A stretch of DNA of 64,000 nucleotides from Notospermus geniculatus (taxonomy: Eukaryota > Nemertea > Pilidiophora > Heteronemertea > Lineidae), in assembly GCA_002633025.1 (NCBI GenBank), contig NMRB01000112.1:16957-80956 (forward strand), written 5' to 3'. Position 1 is the first letter of the stretch. Every line of letters starts with the position of its first letter. A program made the position numbers and the translations under genes. Of the stretch, positions 40,608 through 51,416 are shown in pieces. The notes beneath the pieces are model-generated. The model was not told the DNA's origin, did no database searches, and saw only the letters and a program-made list of their open reading frames with translations.

Positions 40608-41832
40608 TACACTGTTAGAAACAACAGAAGATTTTACAGAAAATATTTTACAGAATCGTGCTGTAATTCATAAATACTCAAAAACATTTCTTGTTAAGAC
40701 GGGTTTCCTGTATATTGACAAGTACTTTTGTAAAATGACGGAGCTTCTGTAGTTTAACGGTAGTTTCTTAATTTTAACAATAAATTTACGGTCTGTACTG
40801 TTGATATACAGCACTTCCTCTCATTTTACAGGACTCCCTGTCATTTCACAGGACTAATATTTTTTCACAGATTCGGTAATCCCAGGATGTTAGTTAGAGA
40901 GCGCTTGCGCCTTTAATACATGTTGTAGATTTATTTGTTAGACTTCTTGAGTTGTTGGTAGTTGTATTCAAAATCGTTCCCCTCTGGAATTATAAGTAGG
41001 CCTAGCGAAAATGACATGAATGCATTTTACGCTCGTATAGATGATTAAAAATAAGTTCCCATAAGGGCATTTGACGCTCGATTTTCGATGTTCGATGGTG
41101 AAAAAGTATTGTTGCAAAAATAAGCCGTGCTAGACGCCAGTCAAGAGCAAGCAGAAACCATGTTTAGGGCCTCGGGCCTACATGTACATTGGCCTGGTCC
41201 TTGGAAGGGGCTTCGTAGTATTGTGTAGTAAATATTGTGCCTGTCAACACGGGTTTCATTCCCTTGCAGACAAGTTGGATGGTGTTTGCCAAGTTTATTA
41301 AGGCATGGCTTTGACAGTTCTCGAGTGGTCGAGTGGTCTAACACGCTTGTCTTTCAATCCTGACAGGGTCAGTGTGTGGGTTCGATCCCCAGCCAGGACA
41401 TGCATGAAAAAAGGTTGTGAACCAATTAATAGGGTCTGTTGGATGAGGCTGAAAGTCGTGGTTCCTTATACCTGAGTGTCTATGCCAGGCCAAGTAAAAG
41501 ACCCCACACAGGTGGACAGTATCCAGTCGAAAAGGGTTACGAGGTTTCCAAGTAGGCCTACATAGATACATGGAAATTACAGATAGGTGCCTGCAGCTGA
41601 GTTTCAAGGTTTATCTTTATTTTCACAGTCAAAAGTTAAAAATATGGATTAAAAAATGGAAATTACAATGTAACATTTGTTTACAGTTTATCTTTAAATC
41701 AATTTTCCAATACAGTTGTTATCTTACAATTTTCTGTACTTTTAATTTCCAACAGTAGAAATAAAGAAAAAGCCTGAAACTCTGCTGCAGGCACTTTTCT
41801 GTAATTTTAGTAAGGATATTTCTAACAGTGTA
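40608..41832. mobile_element. 1.2-kb element with TACACTGTTAGAAA termini
   Basis: TACACTGTTAGAAA at 40608-40621 and the inverse TTTCTAACAGTGTA at 41819-41832 bound a segment with no transposase. TTTTACAG/CTGTAA phrases are common near both ends. It contains a tRNA-derived SINE at 41320-41560. Confidence 0.65.
41320..41560 (+). mobile_element. tRNA-derived SINE
   Basis: Box A TGGTCGAGTGG (41326-41336) and box B GTTCGATCC (41380-41388) form a tRNA-like head that resembles a leucine/serine-type tRNA with a long variable arm. It is followed by a ~170-bp body (AAAGACCCCACACAGG). The head does not fold into an intact acceptor stem, so it is treated as a SINE. Confidence 0.6.
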
Positions 41833-43101
41833 GCTTACTTCCGCCAGCCGTGACGAAAGAATAAAGTGGAAATCCCCAACTTGCTACTGGCTTACAACGA
41901 TACTCTGAGTTGAGCAATTGTCTAAGTAAAGAACGGGTATCCATCTTTTTCTGTTGCAATCCAGCAAGCCAGCAGGATAAAAAGGCCTCGCTCTTGCAAC
42001 ACGCAGAACAGAACAGAACAGAACAGAGTCAATCCTATTCCTCCGGTGTTACTAGATCGTGTGGTTATTAACACTAGCATATTGGCCCGTGGCGAGCACA
42101 TTTTGAGGGAGTTAGTTTGTCTAGAATATTCTGTGGTAGAGGGTCTGTTGCTTTATTGATGAGTTTATTTGGAGAGGGGTAGTTTATTAATTAATTTATT
42201 AATCGTTAACCTTCAAATCAATGAGCAGTAAGGAGTTTTGACTTTCTAAACAGCAGTCATCACATCGGATTTATTACACAATCAGCCTTATCTCCAGGCT
42301 GATGCCAAGGTGACCCAGATTCATGATATAGCTAGGTTCACATGCGTCCCACCGTGTATCTGTTGGTAGTAGGTCACTGCCATTCTTGTAGATGGCACCG
42401 CAGGTCACCACACATCTGAATACAGTCATTACATAGCAAGGTATAGCAGATAACAGGTCAACTCAGGTTGGTAACAAAATCCAACATGGCTACCGTCCAT
42501 TATAGTATAGATTCCATTTATTTGTGAGTATCGCAGTTATTCCATCTCAGAAACCACTCGTCTTTGCATGAACTAACACTATTTTGCTGTCAGGACTCTC
42601 CGCCACTTACTTAGCTATTGGACAAGTGATTCGGAGAATAGCTACCAGGTGGAAACATATCGGAACTGTTTTAACAAATAGTGAGTAATCTGCGGTTGAA
42701 ACGGTCCCCATCTCAGATACTATAAGGATATTTGGTTACGAAGGAAGGATAGCATTGTACCACCGACTCTGATACGTCACCGTCTACAAGTGTCCTGTAC
42801 AGGTATTGCCGCCTATACTTTGTTACCGGAACTACTCTGACATACGAAGAAGATCCCGTAGGAACTTTAGGTTAAAAGCGTGGAGTCCCCCCCCCCCAAC
42901 AACCACTTACGACACACCCAACTATTTCTTTTTCTTACGACCCGTACAGTATTCTCTCGTCCTTTCTGTGTCAACAGGGGACAAAGCACGTGCATTGCAG
43001 TTTTCCGTTGCCAAGGCAACATTAACAACCCTTTTACCAATGAAATGGCCAGGGCCATTGTGCTCACCTCTGTGACAGAGTATGGAAGTGTGACTGTTGT
43101 G
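41833..43101. other. No gene recognised
   Basis: Contains an AGAAC short tandem repeat near 42004-42025, a C-run near 42888 and open frames around 42806-43160 without features. It ends where the Helentron fragment begins. Confidence 0.4.
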
Positions 43102-43183
43102 GTGAATGGGGAAAGATTAGTGGAGATACGAGAAAGCAGAGTACAGTATTTTATGATCTGACCAGTAATTATCAATGACATGC
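43102..43183 (-). repeat. 82-bp fragment of the Helentron endonuclease end
   Basis: Nearly identical to 49881-49962, the 3' end of the endonuclease frame of the Helentron, including the codons for DNYWSDHKIL and the stop. Similarity stops on both sides, so this is an isolated fragment of a second copy. Confidence 0.85.
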
Positions 43184-43331
43184 ATGTTGAACTGTTGACC
43201 AGTCCATAGTCAACATGAAGATTGATTGAGGTTATGTATGTGAGGGAAAGTGCAATATGTAGTGTTCTTTGCAGGTGTGCACAGTTGCTGTCTGGTGCAA
43301 CAGTTTGCAGACTTTGTTATATCGTATGTTC

Positions 43332-43376
43332 AACCATGGAAGTATTATACAGATACAGTATAATACTTCCATGGTT
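43332..43376. repeat. Perfect 18-bp-stem hairpin
   Basis: AACCATGGAAGTATTATA and its exact inverse TATAATACTTCCATGGTT are separated by nine bases. No terminator context is expected in this genome; it is probably a small palindromic insertion. Confidence 0.7.
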
Positions 43377-43459
43377 CAACGGTCAAGGAAAGCCGGCAAT
43401 CGAAAACACCTGTGACACGGATCAGTGTCCTAAGAATGCAAGTCTGTCCAAACAGTAGC

Positions 43460-45225
43460 CCGCTATTGTAAGATTGTATCTGAATACTGGTGGTGTCTGT
43501 AGCCACATCTTGTAATGCCTCGCTGAAGAAGAACACCAGACTTTGATTCCAGGGGGACATTGATCCCTATCACAGCTGCTTTAAATCCTCCATGCTGCAA
43601 CAAGTTGACTTTTCCGTGTCGTGACCACAATTTCGATACCGAAATGTTACCCTCTCCCAAACATGCAGAAATGCCGGGAACTGTTGGCGAATGATAAAGG
43701 CAGTGGACGAAACCTTTCACGAATATGCGGAGACATTGATGAACGAATGCGGATACACTAAATTGGCATTCCTAGCCTTGTCCGAGTCGCAGTGAACGCT
43801 AGGTTTTACCTGTAATTCCCGAACTTATCACTTCAAGCGACCATAAACGACAGGCAGCACGAGAAATAGGCGTACGTGAGGGGTCTAGCACGTTGTCGGA
43901 ACCTCGGGCTCGTATAATTCTGATAATATAGAGTGTGCGTAAAGCCCCGATGTTTTTCGTCGACAACGGTTGCTTTAGATGTGGTACGGAGGTCCCGGTC
44001 TAAAGTCGGTGACTAGTGTTTCGGTAGCTCTATCCGGAAGGAAACAATAAGAGGAATACAGAAATACCTGGAACACTTCTCGGCGTTACACCGGTTCTTT
44101 GTACTTACCACATTTAAACCGCATTGTCGACGGAAAACAGCGCCGGCCGTGGTCCATTTCCTGTGCGCGCCACACCATGTTATAACTTTGACATTACAAA
44201 ACAGTGTCGCCATCTATCGCAGTTATATCAACCTTAACGTCTGTGTCCGGTCATGTTTCTTCATACAATAGGCCTTCACTGCTGTTTCTTGTGATTGTCG
44301 ATATTTTAGCGGCCTTTACTTTTACATGTAAGAAAATACTGGCAGACATGGTAAGACAAATTAGGTTCTTCTTGATATAGGAAAAGACTGGCAGAAATAG
44401 TAAGACAAAGTAGGTTCTCCGTGATACAAAATATGGCTTTGTACTTAGTCACTGTCTCACTTAGTATTCATTCAGTATATTTGTCAAGGGTTCCACGATA
44501 TGGCCTATTTTAATTCTTCTCAGACTGCCCACTCGATATAGCCTATACTCTGTCGATCTGCTCCCTTCTGAAGAACGCCTGTCGATAATCAAACATTTCT
44601 AATCTTATCTCCCAAAACGTCACCTTCTGTCTCGTCCTGGGGAAATAACTTGAGTTATAATCAGCGATTATCCGTCCACCGCCGGCACTTTTCTTTTTCC
44701 TCGACATTTATGCACGCAAATCCGCGCCCGACAAGTCCAACGGCATAAAGAGAAATCATTCATTCATTCTTAACTAACAACAAACAACAATGCAATTTAC
44801 TGATATTTCACCGTGTATTCACATTATATATCAAATGCCTCCAAATTTTACATGAGGAATATAGGAACATACAGTGCACAAAATACTTCCACAAACCTGC
44901 AATCACAAATTTAGAAGGCTGAGGTATGAATTTCTATTGCAATACACTCTGACAATTACACATGTCACCACAACAGAGCAACGTCAATACACATGTAAAT
45001 TACAGAAGTGCCGTACAATCGTCCACATCAACTGCCTGACACTAAAACACTACAAATCAGTACTACCATTACCAAGGTACTTGCAGGGAGAAAGAACATC
45101 AATCAACTTACTCCAACTCAACATTTAGGCCTACTGACCCTCAAATTACTGTACCGTCTTGGACGTGTTAGTATCAATTGTACCTTACAGATTAATAGTC
45201 ACACCACACATCATTGAACTTGTCC
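43460..45225. other. Dispersed repeat and unique non-coding DNA
   Basis: 43450-43590 is a diverged copy of a repeat also found at 59440-59580 and partly at 48660-48760 (shared CCCGCTATTGTA, AATCCCTCG-TGAA and CCAGGGGGAC phrases). No gene was seen in the rest. Confidence 0.45.
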
Positions 45226-45441
45226 CTACTCTACAAAATTTAAGATGAGATCATCCTCCAACTCCACGAGGACATCCACAGGGTAAGTATCCAGATCAGG
45301 TACAAGACAGTTTGGTCCTGTGACAAAACACTTGGCCTCATTGGTGCCCTCCTTCACTGCCAAGAACTCCGTGATATTGTCGGGAAGGTCCTTCGAAGCC
45401 ATGATGTTCAGGTGGCACTGTGCCACCTCAGTAGCCAGAAC
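45226..45441 (-). CDS. OB-fold (RPA-like) protein, last exon
   Basis: A TTTTGCAG acceptor precedes 71 codons in phase 0, ending at TAG 45226-45228. The exon encodes VLATEVAQCHLNIMASKDLP and then an acidic end (VELEDDLILNFVE). With the three exons to its right it completes a 198-residue protein. See the exon at 45690-45902 for the domain that gives the family call. Confidence 0.7.
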   Translation of the reverse strand, partial: VLATEVAQCHLNIMASKDLPDNITEFLAVKEGTNEAKCFVTGPNCLVPDLDTYPVDVLVELEDDLILNFVE

Positions 45442-45689
45442 CTGCAAAATTCAATACAACATTTCTTTAGCTGGCTTAAACCAACACTATCCTTTGATTC
45501 CCAAAATACATGTGGCTTCCCACATGACCTATAGCCGGGCCTACAGCCTTCAACTGTCCTCCCTGAAAGGGGGTTGCTCTCAGGGCGACACATTGCAACA
45601 AACATAACTATATCCAGAAACTATTCACAACTTCTGATTTTTCAATATTTTTGGTTTACCTCACAAATACCTCCTCCTTAAATACATAC

Positions 45690-45902
45690 CTCCACGCGCG
45701 TTTCATTTGTTCCCCGAACGGAAGTCAGGTCGTTGAACTTATCAACCTCGACGTTACGGACGACCACGTGTTTTTCAAGATGATGTTCATTTAGCAAATC
45801 GACATGCTTGTTCCAGAGCTTGCAAACAAGACTTTGGTCAGCCCCATCATTCAACGTGACATCGCGCCGGGTCCAGTTTGCACCCGATTTTTTGGGTGAG
45901 AC
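45690..45902 (-). CDS. OB-fold (RPA-like) protein, domain exon
   Basis: A 71-codon exon, phase 0 at both ends (ATTTCAG acceptor, GAG|GTATGT donor). Together with the end of the previous exon (VSVEGTIQ) it reads as one OB fold: a first strand with G-I, then NWTRRDVTLNDG and SLVCKLWNKHVDLL, then KHVVVRNVEVDKF. The R-V-L-D---------LW spacing is that of the single-stranded-DNA-binding OB folds of replication protein A large-subunit relatives. It probably binds nucleic acid. Whether it is a host gene or related to the RPA-like genes sometimes carried by Helentrons is open. Confidence 0.65.
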
Positions 45903-46109
45903 CTGAAATATACACCAACAGAAATCTTTAGTAATTCTTCTCATACTGATACAGACCCATCCTACATTGCCAAACCAATCTCAAAACTACAAATAATTAC
46001 ATTAGTCATATCCACCATATTTTCTGTACTTTCAGTGGCTTCATCATACAACATTCCGCACAATTTCACTGAATCAACACATCAACATGTTGCAAAATGT
46101 ACACACCAC

Positions 46110-46241
46110 TTGAATAGTACCTTCCACGGACACTCGCCGACGCTTAGGCGACTGGAGCACCTCCGCAAACGACTGGCGCGCCGCATTGAGGAACGTTTCT
46201 TCCAGCCCAGCACTAGTAGGGAACGCCTCAGTCACGAACAC
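46110..46241 (-). CDS. OB-fold (RPA-like) protein, second exon
   Basis: 44 codons between a CTTGCAG acceptor and a CAA|GTGGTG donor, phase 0 at both ends. A donor at GTACTA, 13 bases upstream, looks stronger by itself but would shift the next exon into a stop, so the GTGGTG donor is preferred. It encodes a helical segment (FLNAARQSFAEVLQ), a basic patch (SPKRRRVSV) that could act as a nuclear signal, and the first OB-fold strand. Confidence 0.6.
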
Positions 46242-46465
46242 CTGCAAGCACATACCGGTACACATTCTGTACTTCCACGTCTCTGATATTCTTCATTCCG
46301 AAAAAGATTAGGCCTATGCATGCCATGTGCATTTCATCCTACGTCATGACTGTTGGCGCATTATTTCGATACAAACAAGCAAAAAATAAACGACAAATTT
46401 GTCCTAGATCCCGAGCCATACAAGGCCTATGTAATAATTAATATTACAATAATCCTGATACATAC

Positions 46466-46501
46466 CTTCGATGACACTTGCAAGCGAAAAGTTTTTCTCA
46501 T
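46466..46501 (-). CDS. OB-fold (RPA-like) protein, first exon
   Basis: ATG at 46501 opens 12 codons (MRKTFRLQVSSK) that end exactly at AAG|GTATGT in phase 0, matching the next exon. All four exons fit without frame conflict, which supports this short start exon. Confidence 0.6.
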
Positions 46502-46579
46502 CAAACACTAGGCTGTCACAGCTTCTTTCGCACAGAAGAACTGTCCTGAACTGCGCAAACACATTTCACCGTCCAGCTT

Positions 46580-46690
46580 CTTATACTGTTTCCGTCCATG
46601 AAGTTGGTCCCGAAGAGGCCGTCGACACTTCTTATTGGTGAGTCGCCCGAGGGATTTCATTACGTATCTACTCATTGGTCATTCGATTAG
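46580..46690 (-). promoter_or_regulatory. Promoter-like region of the OB-fold gene
   Basis: Read on the minus strand, two CCAAT boxes (CACCAATAAG near 46634 and GACCAATGAG near 46674) and a TATA-like CAGTATAAGAAG near 46583 lie 80-180 bp upstream of the ATG. Transcript starts are not known. Confidence 0.4.
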
Positions 46691-49570
46691 GCCTATCACT
46701 ATCGTCCACTTCGTCTCCACTCTTCAACTTTGAAGTTCCGCATCATACTGATTTACGTCCAATTGAAACATCAAGCATCTTGTCAATACTAAACTTCAAC
46801 GTACTATGCACGGTCACACCTGCGTCCATCTTTCAGACACGTAATAAATCAGTCACCATTCCTGAATTTGTGCCTACAACTTTCAAAGCCCTGTTTACAC
46901 CACATAAAAATTCGCATCGAGGCCGAGTTTTTTCGTCTCGACACATAATAAAGACGCGGGGTAATAGTCCCCTCCGAGCTGGAACAGTTTTGGAGCGCTT
47001 AAAGGCGCTCTAGTTCGAATTGTAAAGTACGGTTGGTTTATTGACATGGTTGATTATAATAGTTATTTCCCTAACTACAGGACGTTTAATTTACTTCCCC
47101 ATCAAGGACTTGCGGTCCCCATTAATGCCATTACAAAATTGGACTAAGTGTTGACGGGCACAGGTGTAATGTGTGAGAATGGTCCCCCGGATGACAATGC
47201 TCGCTTTATTGCAGGCATGCTACCGGCCCTAAATTTCCTAAAAATCCTTAAATAATTTTGTTCGTCGTAAAATGCCCTAAAAATTGAGACATTTTAGGCA
47301 TTTTCCCTAAAAATCCCTAAATTTCTCCTTTTCCGATTTAAAACGTCGCTGGTGGTGATTGAAAAATGTCGTTTACATGGAAGTGGAGCGAGGGTCTTTC
47401 TTTGTCCGGTCAAGTTCACCTGCCACAACCCTGGAATATGTTTAGAAGTGTCTTACATGGCCAGATGGCCAGGTGATCGGATGGTTCAGATTGTGAAGTT
47501 TTAGAGCAGAGGCGGATGCAAGTGGGGAACTGTGGTCAAGTGCGCACCCCTTCCACTCCAGGCCAGAGTGCCTTTTTCGGCATAGGGTGCTTTTTTGGCA
47601 CCTTCTTCAGCACAGAGCCGAAGAAGGCATTTCCATGCCGCGGAATGGCGTAAAAGCACTCTTATTTTCTAAAATTTTCCCGGGGGAGGCCCCTGGACTC
47701 CCCGCCAATATTTCATCTCGCGTCATTGGTGCACTCCCTCCCCGTAGGCAAAATCCTTCATCTGCCCCCGCAAAGCTAATTTCCAAGCACGTGCCAGCAG
47801 ACAACCATTTCAATATTTCATCTTGCATGTCTCATGCTACGTAGCAAAGTAAGTACGGTAGCAAAAACGTGCTCATCCCAGGTAAGATTATGTACCAAAA
47901 AACCCTAAAAATCCCTAATTTTCTCACTAATGTTCTCTAAAAATCCCTTAATTTTGGAAGAAAATTGCATGCCTGTTTATTGTTCAGCACACACTCAAAT
48001 ACAGAAAGGCATGTTTATCAGTGCCGTCCTCACTGTCAGTCATGTAGCTGCTTCTTCCGTCAATCTGTTGTTTCGAGCCATTCGGATACGGGGGGCACTG
48101 AAAACTATTACACCAAAGAATATCCGCACAATCCTGTTTCTTCTGAGCAGCTTTGATAGTATATCGCTGATTATTATTTCATGTTCGCCGTTTGAGAAAT
48201 ATGACATATGTTTCATCTAGAGGAGACTGGGGCTTACGCCTTCAGGGTACATTCGCGTACCGCCTTTTTGTAGAAATCTATTCCGACGACAACTCTTGCC
48301 ATATGACCCTGTCACTTCATTGACTGTTCACATCAGTCACATGTTTTGGCGTCGTTCTCTGACAGGTGTGGTCCTGTCTGCGGATCTGTATTTTTCGCTC
48401 ATGTAAGTGAGAAATCGCCTTGAATTTTAAGTTTTCCTTGCCACCTGACGATTAGCGAATGCTAAACTATCAATATCAGCTTTAAATATGTATGTATATA
48501 TGTGCACTATATCAGAAGTCGCACGTTTCCCATTGCTTGCCCTGTTTACACACAGCCATCATAACCAGAACCCTCCCTCCATGGAATTCTCCCTTAGCCA
48601 ACAGGGCACGTTATTTATACGCTTTTTCAAAATTTCTTAATAGACCAGGCCCCTCCTAAAACAACCCGAATGATTTGCTATATTTTAATCCCTCGCTGAA
48701 AAATATGAGCGGACTTTGATTCGGTGGGGACTTAGCTTCCTGTCACACCTATCTATACCATACTACAGAATACTTTTCCTGTCTTTACATTTACTAAATT
48801 ACATTTGATGGATACTAATAGATGTAGCCTGCTGTCATCACTTTGACAAGTGCGTCACCCATTGTGAAATATGTCCATGACAGTACAGAACTAAGATAAA
48901 CACAACAGTCAGGACAGTTCTTTTTTTATCAATCGGTTTCACCTCATTTTCTTTTGTTCTTGTCGAGTTGTTCTCAATATCGATCCCACACAGCCTAACT
49001 ATCAGAAAATGGTGAACACAGTCATTTTAGGCCTACGACGTCAGTTTGTACCAGTTGTCGGAGTTACCATGGTTACGGTGCAGAAAATGACATCACCGTC
49101 ACAGTACTGAAGAAAGAAATCATTCGGCACATACTACACGACCGTCAGGGCCGCCAAAAATGGTCTATACTGGGTGTCGTACTTGATAATTTGGGCTTGC
49201 AGCCATGACGAGTCGGGTGTCGTAGATGTTGAAATAGTGAGGTTTCGCAAATCTGACGGGAAACGAAGTACGAAATACGAAATTGGATTTCACTTCCATG
49301 ACGTAATGTATTTCCCGAGATGATTGATACCGGTACCGCAAATATCGTCTGGTGCAAGAGCGTCTTTTAGCGTATGACGTTAAACCGGAAGAGTTATGGT
49401 GTTAGTATATTAAATTTTGAAATTTATCTTTTGTTCCCACNGAAATTCCAATGAAAGACACTATAAATTGACTTGACAACACAAATTGAGGCGATTCACC
49501 TCACTAATTTTCACGCTTCAAGTTCTCTGGGCACCGCCATATTCCCATGCAGCCTACGTCACCAAATTTT
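46691..49570. other. No gene recognised
   Basis: 47220-47340 and 47900-47950 repeat CCCTAAAAATCCCTAAATT-like phrases. 47640-47760 has a GC-rich repeat-like stretch (CCCGGGGGAGGCCCCTGG). 48660-48760 is a piece of the dispersed repeat also at 43450 and 59440. A single N is at 49441. No convincing exon was seen. Confidence 0.4.
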
Positions 49571-49871
49571 GAAACTAGCCAATCAGCGAAGCTGACCTCA
49601 TTTCAAATCATCGAAATGAGGTCACTAGGTCGCTACAATGAGAATTTCGTTCCGTGCCAGACCCTCGGTCTGACGACCTCGGAGTATGACCGAGGGGCTG
49701 GTTGCGCGAGACTATATTAAGCATGGCGCACACGAGCGATTTTCTAGCCGACTACAGAAGCGACTAAACATATTTTCAGTTTTTTAAACATTTTTGTTGG
49801 CTTGTTTGCGATAAAGGCTTCCTTGGAAGACCAGTGATATCGCGGATGACATCATTGATCGACCTCCAAGG
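49571..49871 (+). promoter_or_regulatory. Candidate promoter and 5' exon ending at a splice donor
   Basis: A CCAAT box (AGCCAATCAGCG near 49577), a TATA-like CTATATTAAG near 49711 and a short open frame (MAHTSDFLADYRSD then stop) are followed by CTCCAAG|GTAATT at about 49871. This looks like a 5' non-coding exon of a rightward host gene. Helentron sequence starts within about 10 bases of the donor, so the rest of the gene may be displaced. Evidence is positional only. Confidence 0.3.
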
Positions 49872-49894
49872 TAATTATGGTGAATGGGGAAAGA

Positions 49895-50821
49895 TTAGTG
49901 GAGATACAATAAAGCAGAATACAGTATTTTATGATCTGACCAGTAATTATCAATGACATCAACCAAGTCAATGGTGGCAGAAGGAGTCTGATTGGTGAAC
50001 ATGAGGTCCAACTTTGAGTCATAATTAGTGGTATTTGTAGACATGTTTTGGCTGAAATTGTATGCTTGAAACATGAATCGTTCTAACTTTTCGTTGTAGT
50101 TTTCACCTTCACCTATTGACTTCATGTTAAAGTCACCTATCACAATATATTGTTCATTTGGTTCATATGATGAAAGACAGTCTTGTAGACCAGATACAAG
50201 ATCATGGAATGTGGATGATGGTGCTGCATAGACTGCTATGACATGGAAGACTGTGTGGTAATTCAATGGATGTATGCACAGTGACAGTGCTTCAAAGGAA
50301 TCTCCACGCTTGTAATTTTGGACTTCCATTATTTTGAAATCACTTCTTACGTACATCATCAGGCCATGTGGTGGTCTTTGCACATTTCTGGCTGATTGGT
50401 CATTACGTAACAGTTGGAAATCTGGTAAAATGTAGGTAACGTCAGGATCAGATGCTTTTAGTCGGGATTCTGCTAGTGCAACAATAGATGCAGCTTTGAT
50501 GTTTGGGTCAAGTTTCAGATCATTGAAGTTTGCATGAACTGAGCTGGCATTGTTGAAAACAATTTTTAGTTGGTTATTTGGTTGATACATGAGGGCAGTT
50601 TGTACTATGTGATGGGTTGAGTAGGGGAGGTTAATGAGGTCAATGGAGTTAATGTGTTTGAAGTTGGATTCATTTGTAAAGACCATGTCTAACTTGGTTT
50701 GTGGACAGTTCCGTTTTGTTGGTTTGGGGATGTTTTTAGTGGTTGGTTGCATGAGGTATTGATCAAACTGGTAGGTTTCTGACATGAACGTTTCCAACTC
50801 TTCTCTGTATTTGTTTGCCAT
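49895..50821 (-). CDS. Helentron EEP endonuclease domain, intact second copy
   Basis: 308 residues in one frame. The first ~85 residues are the carboxyl end of the preceding EEP copy (KLDMVFTNES, YSTHHIVQTAL). The rest is a full endonuclease/exonuclease/phosphatase domain of the AP-endonuclease type: ALAESRL carries the metal-binding Glu, PPHGLMMYVRSD follows, then VYAAPSS, IGDFNM, SKLDLMFTN and the catalytic YWSDHKIL. In Helentrons this domain is fused behind the helicase and is thought to help cut target DNA. All key residues are present here. Confidence 0.85.
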   Translation of the reverse strand: MANKYREELETFMSETYQFDQYLMQPTTKNIPKPTKRNCPQTKLDMVFTNESNFKHINSIDLINLPYSTHHIVQTALMYQPNNQLKIVFNNASSVHANFNDLKLDPNIKAASIVALAESRLKASDPDVTYILPDFQLLRNDQSARNVQRPPHGLMMYVRSDFKIMEVQNYKRGDSFEALSLCIHPLNYHTVFHVIAVYAAPSSTFHDLVSGLQDCLSSYEPNEQYIVIGDFNMKSIGEGENYNEKLERFMFQAYNFSQNMSTNTTNYDSKLDLMFTNQTPSATIDLVDVIDNYWSDHKILYSALLYLH

Positions 50822-51416
50822 AATCTTTGTTGGTTGACCGTCATTGTGATTTTTGTCAGGGTTGTCAATCAGGACAGGTATGTCAATGTTATTGAAGTTG
50901 CCAACAAGCAGGAATTTGTCCGTTTCTTTGTGCGGAAAGACATTGACCTAAGTGCTCAATCAAATTTGACCAATGACAATCTTGGTACACATTAATGACT
51001 ATGATGTGAAATATCTTATGACAGTATGGGGGAAGAATGGAGATGAAGATTGCTTCAAATGTGTCAGTGTTATAAAACGATCTTCCTAGAACTGTGATTT
51101 CATCATGAATGTAAACTCGAAGGTGAGAAACTGAATCATGGCAGGGGTTTGTAATCTGTTGCGCATTACTGTGTATTGGTTGATGATTTAGTAAGCTGTA
51201 CTCACTAGAATCTATCAGATGTGAATTGGTAAGTGCAACGACAGCAGCAGTTCTAACGCATTCATTCTGTGCTAATCTGTTGATATGTCCAGTGAGAGAT
51301 TCAACATTCACAAAAACAATATTGAATTGTTTGCCTTCGTATACTGGAGTATAACATAAGGAAAGTTTCTGAGCTTGTTTCATTAATCTCATGTAATNAA
51401 TCTGCACACTGGGCAT
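50822..51416 (-). pseudogene. Helentron first EEP domain, catalytically degenerate
   Basis: An N-terminal stub (YMRLMKQAQKLSLCY), probably the end of a lost helicase, leads into an EEP-like domain related to the second copy. The Glu position reads ALTNSHL (Asn instead of Glu), the GDFN motif reads GNFNN, and the SDH motif (in the next frame segment) reads STHH. The fold-forming strands are otherwise kept. A frameshift around 50850-50890 separates its end from the following frame. It looks like an inactive tandem partner of the second EEP domain; decay of this copy alone is the alternative. Confidence 0.7.

Noticed and set aside
45408-45605. Additional frame on the OB-fold gene's last intron
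   Set aside because: It crosses a clear splice acceptor in another phase; the exon model is consistent without it.
46110-46122. GTACTA donor for exon 2 of the OB-fold gene
   Set aside because: Using it would put the following exon in a frame with an early stop; the GTGGTG donor keeps all four exons in phase.
47587-47844. Gene at 47587-47844 (FSKIFPGEAPGLP)
   Set aside because: The phrase looks like a common GC-rich repeat translation. The DNA is palindromic around CCCGGGGGAGGCCCC and there are no splice or start signals.
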